A DNA stretch of 64,000 bases from Prevotella sp. (GTDB lineage: Bacteria > Bacteroidota > Bacteroidia > Bacteroidales > Bacteroidaceae): positions 62,001 to 126,000 of the forward strand of contig JAFZRU010000016.1 of the NCBI GenBank assembly GCA_017619755.1. Direction: 5' to 3'. How positions within the stretch are numbered: the first letter of the stretch is position 1; each line of letters starts with the position of its first letter. The translations under genes and the position numbers were made by a program. The notes below the pieces were generated by a model. It searched no databases, had not been told where the DNA came from, and saw only the letters and a program-made list of their open reading frames with translations. This document shows positions 1-7,837 of the stretch, piece after piece.

Positions 1-255
1 TGTCGCAATTTCAGAATTGAAGAAACCATCAAGATGATTAAGAGAGCCATCATTTGTTGATTTCTTGTATATACTTTGATAACTTGCAAGTAAAGTATGC
101 AAATTTTTCTTTTCCTCCAAATCCAAGTGTGGGTCAAGAATAACAGGTACAACAGCATAACCATTCGTATCCATACCACTAGCCATAAGCATTGTGATGC
201 TTTTCATCACACGAATGCCTGTTCCTCCTATGCAAAAAACAAATACTTTTTTCAT
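1..255 (-). CDS. N-terminal part of a GGTG-loop protein (tubulin/FtsZ-like?), cut by window edge
   Basis: The ATG is at 255 on the minus strand and the frame stays open to the window edge, giving 85 residues. The protein starts MKKVFVFCIGGTGIRVMKS: a hydrophobic strand, a glycine-rich IGGTG loop and a helix. This is the shape of an N-terminal nucleotide-binding loop, as in the bacterial tubulin-like family (Tubulin_2) or a Rossmann fold. It begins 6 bp after the stop of the membrane-protein gene at 262-705, so it is the third gene of the same leftward operon. Function is not established; the tubulin-like reading is inference from one motif, and the rest of the gene is outside the window. Confidence 0.6.
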   Translation of the reverse strand, partial: MKKVFVFCIGGTGIRVMKSITMLMASGMDTNGYAVVPVILDPHLDLEEKKNLHTLLASYQSIYKKSTNDGSLNHLDGFFNSEIAT

Positions 256-261
256 TGCGGA

Positions 262-705
262 CTATATTTTAAACAATCTGAAAGCGTTCGTCGGTAAGGC
301 GTTACACCAAAAGATGGATGTTAGAAAATAAAGAAAAGATGCCAAAATAGCATTTCCCAGAGCAATTTTCAACTCCAGAACAAATGCGCCTTGGAGTTTA
401 GGAACCACAGCTACATATTCAAATCCAAGAGTGGTAAGGAATGTCAACGCAAATGTTCCTATAAGAAAAAAGATCCAATGCTTTGGCGTATAATGCCTAC
501 CTGGACAATTGTTATAAGGCTGATAGTAATAGGCGGCAAGCACCAGTCCTAATACAACAAAGATGATTACAATGAAAAAAGAAACCCCTTCAAGCTTATT
601 CCAAAACGATTGGGCTTGTTTGTATAAAGCTTCGTTGTTTTGGAACTGTCTTGTGAATTCAGGCATCCCACCAGCAATCAACTTGTATAAAGGAAGCAAT
701 TTCAT
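262..705 (-). CDS. small three-helix membrane protein, unknown family
   Basis: 147 residues. Three hydrophobic segments are visible, at about 42-62, 76-97 and 108-132; a polar N-terminal region of about 40 residues precedes them. A short loop between the first two contains two Tyr-Pro/Cys-Pro turns. No catalytic motif is seen and I do not recognise the family. It starts 2 bp after the stop of the lipoprotein gene upstream and ends 6 bp before the GGTG-loop gene, so the three are almost certainly one transcript. A plausible but unproven role is an inner-membrane link between the surface or periplasmic lipoprotein and the cytosolic GGTG protein. Confidence 0.7.
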   Translation of the reverse strand: MKLLPLYKLIAGGMPEFTRQFQNNEALYKQAQSFWNKLEGVSFFIVIIFVVLGLVLAAYYYQPYNNCPGRHYTPKHWIFFLIGTFALTFLTTLGFEYVAVVPKLQGAFVLELKIALGNAILASFLYFLTSIFWCNALPTNAFRLFKI

Positions 706-707
706 AA

Positions 708-1967
708 TTATTGATTTTTAGAGATTAATATATAGTTTGGTTTTAATGACTTATTCACAACACTTCCCTTAAACATCCCTAAGATAAAATTATCTACAGA
801 ATAAGACTTAGTACAATCATTTTCATCTTGTGTGTCAAAATATGGCATAAATAATCCTAAGTTCATATTAGGTAAATCAAGTGTCCATTCTATGACCTCC
901 GAATCCTGTGCTAAGTCAAACACCTTTAATTCCACTATAGCCGTAGCCTTTCGAACTAACATATTGGTTCTATCTTTTTCCGTGATATTCTTAACATCAA
1001 ATACGACATGCCAAATAGAATCATTCGAGCCATATAGAGGTTTTGTATGAAATGACTGTGCAAAAACTTCAGGGGAAGTCAGAATCCACCGGTAATTCTC
1101 AAGACCTACCTTCATCTTAATAGTACAGGTGTCGCCATCGAATCCAACGAATGTTGGTTCTTCATTAAGCTGATAGCAGTTATCTGGTATGCCAAAAGAA
1201 CAGGATACCCTGCCATAGTCAATACCACTATCTATATTGTCAATAAAGTGACCATTCATTTCCAACATAGAAGAAACAACATTTCTAACCGAAGCAACTT
1301 GTTCGCCATTTCCAATTATGAAATAGTAATATGGAGATTTGTCAGTCATCACATTTCCACTCTTGTCTAAATAATCTGATGTCGCACCAACTAAACATAC
1401 AGCTTTGTTGTAATTGCCTAAGATTTTACTAATGTCTGTACTGTATTGAGTTAGTAACACCTCAGGGGCAGCAGATCCGACAGGACTATATTTCATGTCT
1501 GAGATTAGAATGGCCACTTCACCATCATCTGGATGCAAATCGGAAATGACCGATTGTAGCATAAGAGGTACCCTCGTGGATGCAGAAGATATAAACGCAC
1601 CTGTATTCATTTTAGTCTGAAAGTCTGGCATAGCAATAATTTCTCCAACATCGCCATTATTCGTTAAGATGGTCACACCTGGTGTAATTTGCGAATAGTA
1701 ACTTAAAATCTGCCAAACATCAGCCTTAAATTGAGTTGGTCTATTGGGGCGGAAGAAACCATTCATACTACCTGACACCTCCACATAAAACTTTACGTTG
1801 ATAGGCACTTGTGGATTAAATGGAATTTCTGTTGAATCCGCTAAAACCAATGTCCCATTACTCTCAAAATGTGGGTCGTTGACAGTATTAATATTGCTAC
1901 ATGAAAACAAAATGAGGATTGCAAAGGATGCCAATGCATGCTTCAGGTAGTGTTTCTTCGTATACAT
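708..1967 (-). CDS. vWA-like lipoprotein, first gene of an inverton-controlled operon
   Basis: 419 residues. The N-terminus is a lipoprotein signal with Cys23 as the lipidation site (hydrophobic run then FSC). Residues 58-70 read KFYVEVSGSMNG: a beta strand followed by a MIDAS-like E-x-S-x-S, where canonical von Willebrand A domains have D-x-S-x-S. Further on AILISDMKYSP fits the later vWA strand with its Asp. A vWA-like fold is therefore likely, but the Asp-to-Glu change makes metal binding uncertain. The C-terminal 150 residues are beta-rich and unassigned. The gene is followed closely by a three-helix membrane protein and a GGTG-loop protein. No consensus promoter is visible on its strand between the start codon and the inverted repeat at 2094, so expression probably depends on the invertible segment. 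Confidence 0.75.
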   Translation of the reverse strand: MYTKKHYLKHALASFAILILFSCSNINTVNDPHFESNGTLVLADSTEIPFNPQVPINVKFYVEVSGSMNGFFRPNRPTQFKADVWQILSYYSQITPGVTILTNNGDVGEIIAMPDFQTKMNTGAFISSASTRVPLMLQSVISDLHPDDGEVAILISDMKYSPVGSAAPEVLLTQYSTDISKILGNYNKAVCLVGATSDYLDKSGNVMTDKSPYYYFIIGNGEQVASVRNVVSSMLEMNGHFIDNIDSGIDYGRVSCSFGIPDNCYQLNEEPTFVGFDGDTCTIKMKVGLENYRWILTSPEVFAQSFHTKPLYGSNDSIWHVVFDVKNITEKDRTNMLVRKATAIVELKVFDLAQDSEVIEWTLDLPNMNLGLFMPYFDTQDENDCTKSYSVDNFILGMFKGSVVNKSLKPNYILISKNQ

Positions 1968-2093
1968 AATAGTTAATTATCTAAACCACAGATAATGTCT
2001 CGACGGGATGGCCGACCTTTTTTCATTATCTAGAAGCTTCATTATACCCTATTGTTAATTATATATTTGGCCTTTGTCGAGTATATCTTTTTC

Positions 2094-2283
2094 ATCTCTT
2101 TCCAAGAGATGTAGCAAGATCGTTAATCATTCGATATCGCTGTTTTACGAGCCTTTCATTTTCCAATTTGCAAAACAAAGTGAAAAAAACTCTCTTAAAT
2201 ATGCTATTTTCTATCTTATTTTGATGGCTTTTGTAAAAAATTGATTATTTTTGTCGGCGAATATACATCTCTTGGAAAGAGAT
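2094..2283. repeat. invertible DNA segment: perfect 20-bp inverted repeats around 150 bp
   Basis: The left arm (2094-2113) reads ATCTCTTTCCAAGAGATGTA; the right arm (2264-2283) is its exact reverse complement. Identity stops abruptly on both sides. Each arm contains its own 7-bp palindrome (ATCTCTT, 3-nt centre, AAGAGAT), as expected for a site bound by a recombinase. The enclosed 150 bp carries a consensus promoter pointing right, away from the leftward operon that starts at 1967. This matches the invertible promoters that give phase variation in Bacteroidetes. No invertase gene is in the window, so the enzyme would act from elsewhere. Inversion itself is not shown by one sequence. Confidence 0.75.
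2220..2253 (+). promoter_or_regulatory. promoter inside the invertible segment, currently facing away from the operon
   Basis: TTTG at 2220-2223 and TATTTTTG at 2246-2253, separated by 22 bp, fit the Bacteroidetes -33/-7 consensus (TTTG and TAnnTTTG). The start of transcription would fall just before the right inverted repeat. In this orientation it can only make a short RNA ending at the terminator at 2470-2499. Flipping the segment would aim it at the lipoprotein operon with a leader of roughly 140 nt. Confidence 0.6.
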
Positions 2284-2461
2284 TGAGAAATTTGCTAAAC
2301 AAATAGATGCTTGTTCCAGCATCTACTTGAAATGAGAAGATAGTTTGACGAGAGTAGTCAAAACTTTCTTTTGTATGCTGGAAAGCTATTTATGAAAAGG
2401 CAAAGCTGAATATTTCCCAAGGTGACTACTCGGATATCGGAAAATTGAAACAATAACAAGA

Positions 2462-2612
2462 AAAGGGCAAAAGCATTATGGAATCAATAATGCTTTTTTC
2501 CCCGTCAGGGCGATTATTGGGTTCACTCTCTTCCCCAGGGCGTTGCCCTGGGCTGATTGCTTTTGGCCTTTCAGGCCGTTTTCATTCGTACAGCACGAAA
2601 AATTCTGTTTTC
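2462..2612. repeat. dispersed palindromic repeat, copy A, with bidirectional terminator at 2470-2499
   Basis: A chain of hairpins. AAAGCATTAT (2470-2479) pairs with ATAATGCTTT (2487-2496) and is followed by a T run; a T run also follows on the other strand, so it can end transcripts in both directions. Next comes CCCAGGGC-GTT-GCCCTGGG, then GGCCT-TTC-AGGCC. A closely similar array in opposite orientation lies at 32441-32660. The short frame across this element is a by-product of the repeat, not a gene. The rest of the gap 1968-2697 holds only the inverton and AT-rich sequence. Confidence 0.8.
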
Positions 2613-2697
2613 TAAGTATTATTCTGAAAGCTGCTGGATGTGTATTTACAATATGATTCAATTTACCCGTAATAAACGAAAACCTCAGAGCATCCTT

Positions 2698-3285
2698 TCA
2701 TTCCGTCAAGGGTTGACAGCACCACCTGGAGACTTTTAGCATGACGCCTAAGCCCGGCACCTCCTTGAGGAGGTAATATTTCCGGCTCTGCCTGACGAGA
2801 CGGCCGGTGAGACCCTTGAGCGGGCCGTGACACACCTTGACCGGCGTTCCCGCCTTCAACTTTGCCTGCTCCGAACTGAGAAATTTCCTCATTTCAATCT
2901 CGGGGTTGCACATGGCCTTGAACTCCATCATCTGCTTGGCAGGTATCTCGTAATACTCACGTGTGGACCTGTCCCTCGTGATGACCGACATCTTGTACTG
3001 GTTCTGGGTGAAAAGTTCCTTCATGGCCTGCAAAGGTTTGCTTTTCCTCACGAAGATGAGATTGCTTACCACAGGCCACAATTTTTTCTTCGGCCTTCCT
3101 TTCTCATCCTCGAAAACCTTGTATTGCATGGGGATGAAACTCTCCAACCCGTTGTCCCTAAAATATTGGTCCACCTTCATCTGGCAATTGGTGAAGAGCC
3201 GAATGGCATACCAAGTGTCAGTCGTGTCAGCCTCCTGGTTGCACGTGGTCGAAGTATTCAGTTCGTTTGTGTGGTCCTCTTGCAT
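2698..3285 (-). CDS. UpxY-type NusG paralogue, transcription antiterminator
   Basis: 195 residues from the ATG at 3285. An N-terminal NGN domain begins TWYAIRLFTNCQMKVDQYF and includes the usual K-rich loop and the VSNLIFVR strand. A C-terminal KOW-type region follows (AGTPVKVCHGPLKGLTGRLV). Specialised NusG paralogues of this type in Bacteroides bind RNA polymerase and let it read through terminators in the leaders of capsule operons. The earlier in-frame ATG at 3336 lies inside the promoter (3307-3337), so the start at 3285 is preferred. No capsule genes are present here; the next leftward operon is the inverton-controlled one, but a bidirectional terminator (2470-2499) stands between. The target operon is unknown. 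Confidence 0.85.
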   Translation of the reverse strand: MQEDHTNELNTSTTCNQEADTTDTWYAIRLFTNCQMKVDQYFRDNGLESFIPMQYKVFEDEKGRPKKKLWPVVSNLIFVRKSKPLQAMKELFTQNQYKMSVITRDRSTREYYEIPAKQMMEFKAMCNPEIEMRKFLSSEQAKLKAGTPVKVCHGPLKGLTGRLVRQSRKYYLLKEVPGLGVMLKVSRWCCQPLTE

Positions 3286-3306
3286 AAGTGATGTTGGTTG
3301 CGGCTG

Positions 3307-3337
3307 CAAAGGTAGTGAAAAGCAAGAGCAACTCAAA
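3307..3337 (-). promoter_or_regulatory. promoter of the UpxY-type gene
   Basis: On the minus strand: TTTG (3334-3337), 19 bp, TACCTTTG (3307-3314). It sits between the end of trpG and the UpxY-type gene, so the latter is transcribed separately from the trp operon. It also decides the start codon at 3285. Confidence 0.75.
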
Positions 3338-3363
3338 AGAAAAAGAGACTTTTCTTTTTGGGG

Positions 3364-3927
3364 TCAGTGTTGCATCCAGTTTCTCAGCATGGTTTTCCCA
3401 TTCGGTGTGAGCACGCTTTCGGGGTGGAACTGTATTCCGTGAATGTCGTATTGCTTGTGTTTCAAGGCCATGATCTTCCCGTCGTCGCTCACAGCGGTCA
3501 CCTCAAGGCAGTCGGGGAATTGCGCCCTGTCCACCACCCAACTATGATACCTTCCCATGGTAATCCTGTTGGGCAAGCCCTCAAACACGATGTCGTTTCC
3601 AAACTGCGTGCCCTCGGTCGCCACTCCGTGAAAGACCTTGTCAAGGTTGGTCAGACGTGCTCCGAAGACCTCTCCTATGGCCTGGTGCCCGAGGCACACC
3701 CCCAAGATGGGTTTCTTTCCGGCGTATGTCCTGATGACGTCGAGGAGCAATCCCGCCTCTTCTGGTATTCCGGGACCGGGACTAAGGATGATTTTATCGA
3801 ACTCTTGTAGTTGTTGTATGTCGAACTGGTCGTTTCTCCACACGGTGACCTCCGCTCCTATCTCCTTGACGAGATGCGCCAAGTTGTATGTGAAGGAGTC
3901 GTAGTTGTCTATGATGACTATTTTCAT
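3364..3927 (-). CDS. trpG: anthranilate synthase glutamine amidotransferase subunit
   Basis: 187 residues, normal length for a class I amidotransferase subunit. It opens MKIVIIDNYDSFTYNL, has the nucleophile in GVCLGHQAIGE and the His/Glu pair in GIQFHPESVL. It delivers ammonia from glutamine to TrpE for anthranilate synthesis in the cytoplasm. In this operon it is the last gene, 18 bp after trpE. Such subunits can also serve PabB in folate synthesis; I see no pabB here, and the linkage to trpE makes Trp synthesis the main role. The operon ends just before the promoter at 3337. Confidence 0.95.
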   Translation of the reverse strand: MKIVIIDNYDSFTYNLAHLVKEIGAEVTVWRNDQFDIQQLQEFDKIILSPGPGIPEEAGLLLDVIRTYAGKKPILGVCLGHQAIGEVFGARLTNLDKVFHGVATEGTQFGNDIVFEGLPNRITMGRYHSWVVDRAQFPDCLEVTAVSDDGKIMALKHKQYDIHGIQFHPESVLTPNGKTMLRNWMQH

Positions 3928-3945
3928 GTGCTATTTGGAATGAAG

Positions 3946-5370
3946 TTACAATTTTGCCGCCATGTCGATGGCCCTTCTCAATGCCCCGAGTTTGTTGTTC
4001 ACCTCTTGGAGCTCATAATCCTCGTTGCTTTGCGCCACGATTCCCCCTCCTGCCTGAAACCACAGTTCGCCATTTCTGCTGACGAAGGTCCTGATGGTGA
4101 TGGCCTGGTTGAGGTTTCCGTTGAAGCCGATGTAGCCAATGCATCCTCCGTAAGCCCCTCTGTTGTGCGGCTCGTATTCGGAGATGAGTTGCATGGCCCT
4201 TACCTTGGGGGCTCCACTCAGCGTCCCGGCGGGGAAGGTGTCGATGAAGGCCTTCACGGGGTCCGCCCCCTCGTCCAGTTCTCCCGACACACGGCTGACG
4301 AGGTGTATCACATGGCTGTAATATTGCAGATCCTTATAGAAATCCACCTTCACGTTGTGGCAGTTCCTGCTAAGGTCGTTTCTCGCCAGATCCACGAGCA
4401 TGACATGCTCAGCATTCTCCTTCGGATCGTTTCTGAGATATTCAGCACCCTTTTTGTCCGCCTCCGCATCACCCGTCCTCTTAGTGGTGCCTGCGATGGG
4501 GTCGATGTATGCCTTCCTCCCCTCGATGCGGCAGTGCGTCTCAGGACTGGAGCCAAAGATACGGAATCCCCCGAAGTCAAAATAAAAGAGGTAAGGCGAA
4601 GGGTTGATGCTCCTCAGCGCACGGTAGAGTTTAAAGTCGTCGCCCTCGAATTTCTGCACAAATCTCCTTGAGAGCACGATTTGGAACACATCCCCCCTCA
4701 GACAATGAGCCACGCCCCTCCTCACATTCTCCTTGTGCTGCTCGTCAGTGATGGGGGAACTCACCTCACCCTGCGGCTTGAAGTCGTAGGGATGTACGTT
4801 GTCCTTGTGCATCATCCTCTCGACAGCATCGATATTGGTTTCCGCCTTTTCCTTGTCATTCTCGTGCAGGGTGATGATGGTGATGAGGTTGTTGAAATGG
4901 TCGAAGACGATGATGTCTCGGTAGAGGATGTAATACATGTCGGGGGCGTCGTTTCGCTCCATGGTCTCATCCTTGACATCGATATGCTCGAAATACCTAA
5001 TGGCGTTGAAGGAGGTGTAACCATATAGTCCACAGAATCCCGAGTGTTCTCCCGTAATTTGAAATCGTTGCAGGAAGGAGTTGATGGCCTTGTCGCACGT
5101 GAAGTCGTCGTCCACCTCTCTCTCCTCCCGTGTTCCGTCGGGAAATGCGAGTATCACCTTTCCGTGTGCAATGGCCACGCTCGCGATGGGATGAATGCCG
5201 ATGAACGAACGGCTGTTGTCCTTCTCGTGGTAGTCGGAACTCTCCATGAGCGCACTCTGCGGATGTATGTCTCGCAGTCGCATATAGACGGCCACGGGTG
5301 TATGCAAGTCACCGAGTATGGTCCTTGCCAATGTGTCGTAATGGAAGGTGTTGTCTTTAGAAGTTGCCAT
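3946..5370 (-). CDS. trpE: anthranilate synthase component I
   Basis: 474 residues. The N-terminal domain carries ALMESSDY near residue 40, matching the LLES element that binds feedback-inhibiting tryptophan in TrpE, which argues against PabB. The C-terminal chorismate-binding domain shows IVLSRRF, PSPYLFYFDF, IAGTTKRTGD, GTLSGAPKVRAM and the final GGGIVAQS block. With TrpG it converts chorismate and glutamine to anthranilate, the first step of Trp synthesis. The ATG overlaps the end of trpB by 14 nt, so the two are probably translationally coupled; trpG follows 18 bp later. Confidence 0.95.
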   Translation of the reverse strand: MATSKDNTFHYDTLARTILGDLHTPVAVYMRLRDIHPQSALMESSDYHEKDNSRSFIGIHPIASVAIAHGKVILAFPDGTREEREVDDDFTCDKAINSFLQRFQITGEHSGFCGLYGYTSFNAIRYFEHIDVKDETMERNDAPDMYYILYRDIIVFDHFNNLITIITLHENDKEKAETNIDAVERMMHKDNVHPYDFKPQGEVSSPITDEQHKENVRRGVAHCLRGDVFQIVLSRRFVQKFEGDDFKLYRALRSINPSPYLFYFDFGGFRIFGSSPETHCRIEGRKAYIDPIAGTTKRTGDAEADKKGAEYLRNDPKENAEHVMLVDLARNDLSRNCHNVKVDFYKDLQYYSHVIHLVSRVSGELDEGADPVKAFIDTFPAGTLSGAPKVRAMQLISEYEPHNRGAYGGCIGYIGFNGNLNQAITIRTFVSRNGELWFQAGGGIVAQSNEDYELQEVNNKLGALRRAIDMAAKL

Positions 5371-6562
5371 ATTCCTTTGCCTTTTCCTTGTTGTTGAGAT
5401 AAGTCATCACATCCTTGTCACCCCTTCCACTGACGGTGAGCACCACCACCTCGTCGGGTTGGAAATTCAGATGCTTGAGTGCTGCAACGGCATGAGCGCT
5501 CTCGATGGCCGGTATGATGCCTTCGAGACGTGTCAGTTCGTAACCGGCATAAATGGCCTCGTCGTCGGTGATGGCGAGGACGTTTGTCCTGCCCCCCTCG
5601 GCCATATTGGCGTGCATGGGGCCGATGCCCGGGTAGTCGAGGCCGGCAGAAATGGTGAAAGCCTCCTTGATTTGTCCGTCGTCGGTCTGCATGACGAGCG
5701 TCCTTGCTCCATGGAGTATTCCCTCCGTACCGCAGTGTATGGTGGCGGCAGTGTAGTCGGTGTCGATGCCGTGACCCGCAGCCTCTGCAAGGACGATTTT
5801 CACCCTTTCGTCATTGATGTAGTGGTAGATGGTTCCCGCAGCGTTGCTGCCCCCGCCGATGCAAGCCACGAGGCAGTCGGGATAATCCCTGCCGATTTTC
5901 TCCTGAAGCTGCCATTTCAGTTCCTCGGAGATGACGCTCTGCATTCTCGCCACGATGTCGGGATAAGGATGCGGCCCCATGGTGGAACCGACGATGTAGA
6001 ACGTGTCGCGAGGGTGGCAGCACCAGTCCCTGATGGCCTGGGAACAAGCATCGCTGAGCGTCATATTGCCAGTGGTGACGGGGTGTACCGTCGCTCCAAG
6101 CATCCTCATCCTCTCCACGTTGGTATGCTGCCTTTCCACGTCGGTCTTCCCCATAAACACCTCGCACTCCATCCCCATGAGCGCACAGACGGTGGCGGTG
6201 GCCACTCCGTGCTGTCCGGCTCCGGTCTCGGCGATGATGCGTGTCTTCCCCATCTTCTTGGCCATGAGGATTTGGCCGATGGTGTTATTGATTTTGTGCG
6301 CACCGGTGTGGTTGAGGTCTTCCCGCTTGAGGTAGAGTTGGCAACCGTATCGCTCGCTCATCCTCTTGGCGAAATAGAGCGGCGACGGTCTTCCCACATA
6401 GTCTCTAAGCAAATCCCTGTATTCCTTCTTGAACTCCTCGCTCTCGATGATGGGGAGATATGCGTCCTGCAGGTCGTGCACGCACTTGTAAAGTATTTCT
6501 GGAACGTACGCCCCTCCAAAGCGTCCGTAAAATCCTTCTTTGCTAACAAAAAAATCTTTCAT
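5357..6562 (-). CDS. trpB: tryptophan synthase beta chain
   Basis: 401 residues, a standard TrpB1. The PLP lysine is Lys90 in HTGAHKINN, and the phosphate-binding loop reads GGGSNAAG near residue 233. It joins indole from TrpA with serine to give tryptophan. In the usual Bacteroidetes order trpB is the first gene of the operon; here it follows trpA, with a hotdog thioesterase gene between, and leads the B-E-G block. About 40 bp separate it from the thioesterase gene. Confidence 0.96.
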   Translation of the reverse strand: MKDFFVSKEGFYGRFGGAYVPEILYKCVHDLQDAYLPIIESEEFKKEYRDLLRDYVGRPSPLYFAKRMSERYGCQLYLKREDLNHTGAHKINNTIGQILMAKKMGKTRIIAETGAGQHGVATATVCALMGMECEVFMGKTDVERQHTNVERMRMLGATVHPVTTGNMTLSDACSQAIRDWCCHPRDTFYIVGSTMGPHPYPDIVARMQSVISEELKWQLQEKIGRDYPDCLVACIGGGSNAAGTIYHYINDERVKIVLAEAAGHGIDTDYTAATIHCGTEGILHGARTLVMQTDDGQIKEAFTISAGLDYPGIGPMHANMAEGGRTNVLAITDDEAIYAGYELTRLEGIIPAIESAHAVAALKHLNFQPDEVVVLTVSGRGDKDVMTYLNNKEKAKEYGNF

Positions 6563-6601
6563 TGTATGCTCTTTTTCCTGGATGTTGAATGAAATGATTA
6601 A

Positions 6602-7015
6602 TCAAAAGTCTGATGGCATGAGAGGTGTGCTGCGCCGATAGGCCATGCCTGTCATGACGCAAACGAGGGCTTCGTCTTGATTGAACACCTTCACCTCGCA
6701 GAAAGGTAGTTTGTGGTGGTTCTCCTCTTTCGCCACGGCGGTGAGAAGGTCGCCCAACCTTGCCGAGCGCATGTATGTGACGTTGTTGGTGGTGCCCACC
6801 GTCGCCAGTCCATGGCTGTTGACGGCAGCCGCGAAAGCCAGGTCTGCGAGGGTGAAGATGGCCCCTCCCTGACACACGTTGGCACCGTTGAGGTGTCGCT
6901 CCTCCACCGTCATGACGGCTTTGGCGAACCCCTCATCCACTTCCACCACACGGGCTCCTGTAGATGCTGCGAAGCGGTCGAATTGATTGAGATATTCTTT
7001 CAACGTCATGGTCAT
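6602..7015 (-). CDS. PaaI-type hotdog thioesterase, embedded in the trp operon
   Basis: 137 residues, the usual length of a single-hotdog acyl-CoA thioesterase. The active-site helix reads [19 protein letters not shown]: it keeps the GG and the Asp of the PaaI family, but Gln replaces the usual His before GG. The ATG overlaps the TGA of trpA (ATGA), so translation is coupled to trpA. Its place between trpA and trpB is odd because it has no known part in Trp synthesis; a housekeeping role on aryl- or acyl-CoA is a guess. An inserted passenger gene is equally possible. Confidence 0.85.
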   Translation of the reverse strand: MTMTLKEYLNQFDRFAASTGARVVEVDEGFAKAVMTVEERHLNGANVCQGGAIFTLADLAFAAAVNSHGLATVGTTNNVTYMRSARLGDLLTAVAKEENHHKLPFCEVKVFNQDEALVCVMTGMAYRRSTPLMPSDF

Positions 7016-7788
7016 TCCTCCAATGCTTTGTACAGGGCGTCGATGGCCTTCTCCGGGTCTCCTGTCTCGTTGAGGAGAGTGACAAACTTGCTTCCGATGA
7101 TGGCGCCGGCGGCATTTTCCTGGGCGCTGCTGAGCGTCTGCTTGTTGGAGATGCCAAAGCCAATCATCCTCGGGTTTCGCAGGTTCATATCGTTGATTCT
7201 GCGGAAATATTCCTGCTTTGCCTCGTCGAAATTGCTCTGCGCCCCGGTGATGCTTGCCGAACTGACCATATAGATGAAGCCCTCCGTATGGCTGTCGATG
7301 AACCTGATGCGCTCCTCCGACGTCTCCGGGGTGATCATCATGACGATGCGCAAGTCATATTTGTCGGCCACGGGCTTGACCACCTCGAGATAGTCCTTGA
7401 AAGGCAGGTCGGGAATGATGGCCCCAGAGACTCCTGCCTCCACACATTTCTGGCAGAAATGCTCGATGCCGTAGTGCATGACAACATTGAGATAGCCCAT
7501 GAGGAGCAAGGGAATACACACCTTTTCACGAATGTCGGCAAGTTGCCGGAAAAGGATGTCGAGGGTCATGCCGTTTCTCAAGGCCACCGTTCCAGCAGCC
7601 TGTATGACCGGCCCGTCAGCCAATGGGTCGCTGAACGGAATACCCACCTCTATCATGTCAATGCCTTTCTGCTGCAACGTGAGGATGACGTCGCCCGTCC
7701 CCTCCAAGGTGGGGCATCCTGCGCAGAAATAGAGCGAAAGAAGTTTTCGCTGTCCACGCTGTGTGAACAACTGGTTGATTTTATTCAT
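7012..7788 (-). CDS. trpA: tryptophan synthase alpha chain
   Basis: 258 residues. The catalytic Glu47 lies in [12 protein letters not shown] and Asp58 in LADGP, matching E49 and D60 of the E. coli enzyme. It cleaves indole-3-glycerol phosphate to indole and glyceraldehyde 3-phosphate and passes indole to TrpB. It follows trpF by about 50 bp and overlaps the next gene by 4 nt. Confidence 0.95.
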   Translation of the reverse strand: MNKINQLFTQRGQRKLLSLYFCAGCPTLEGTGDVILTLQQKGIDMIEVGIPFSDPLADGPVIQAAGTVALRNGMTLDILFRQLADIREKVCIPLLLMGYLNVVMHYGIEHFCQKCVEAGVSGAIIPDLPFKDYLEVVKPVADKYDLRIVMMITPETSEERIRFIDSHTEGFIYMVSSASITGAQSNFDEAKQEYFRRINDMNLRNPRMIGFGISNKQTLSSAQENAAGAIIGSKFVTLLNETGDPEKAIDALYKALEE

Positions 7789-7837
7789 TATTTGTGGTTG
7801 TTTTGTGAGTACCTGTGGCGTTCCGCCCTTGGCTTCC

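Noticed and set aside
97..297. 66-codon plus-strand frame at the left edge
   Set aside because: It runs against the leftward operon, whose frame has a better motif (IGGTG) and tight gene spacing.
2355..2437. Fragment reading KAIYEKAKLNISQGDYSDIGKLKQ then stop on the plus strand
   Set aside because: It looks protein-like but has an upstream stop and no start; possibly a decayed gene end, too short to call.
2476..2661. 61-codon minus-strand frame with the phrase GLKGQKQSAQGNALGKR
   Set aside because: It is a translation of the palindromic repeat shared with 32441-32660, not a gene.
3364..5370. pabA/pabB instead of trpG/trpE
   Set aside because: The feedback-binding MESS element and full trp gene context favour TrpE/TrpG.
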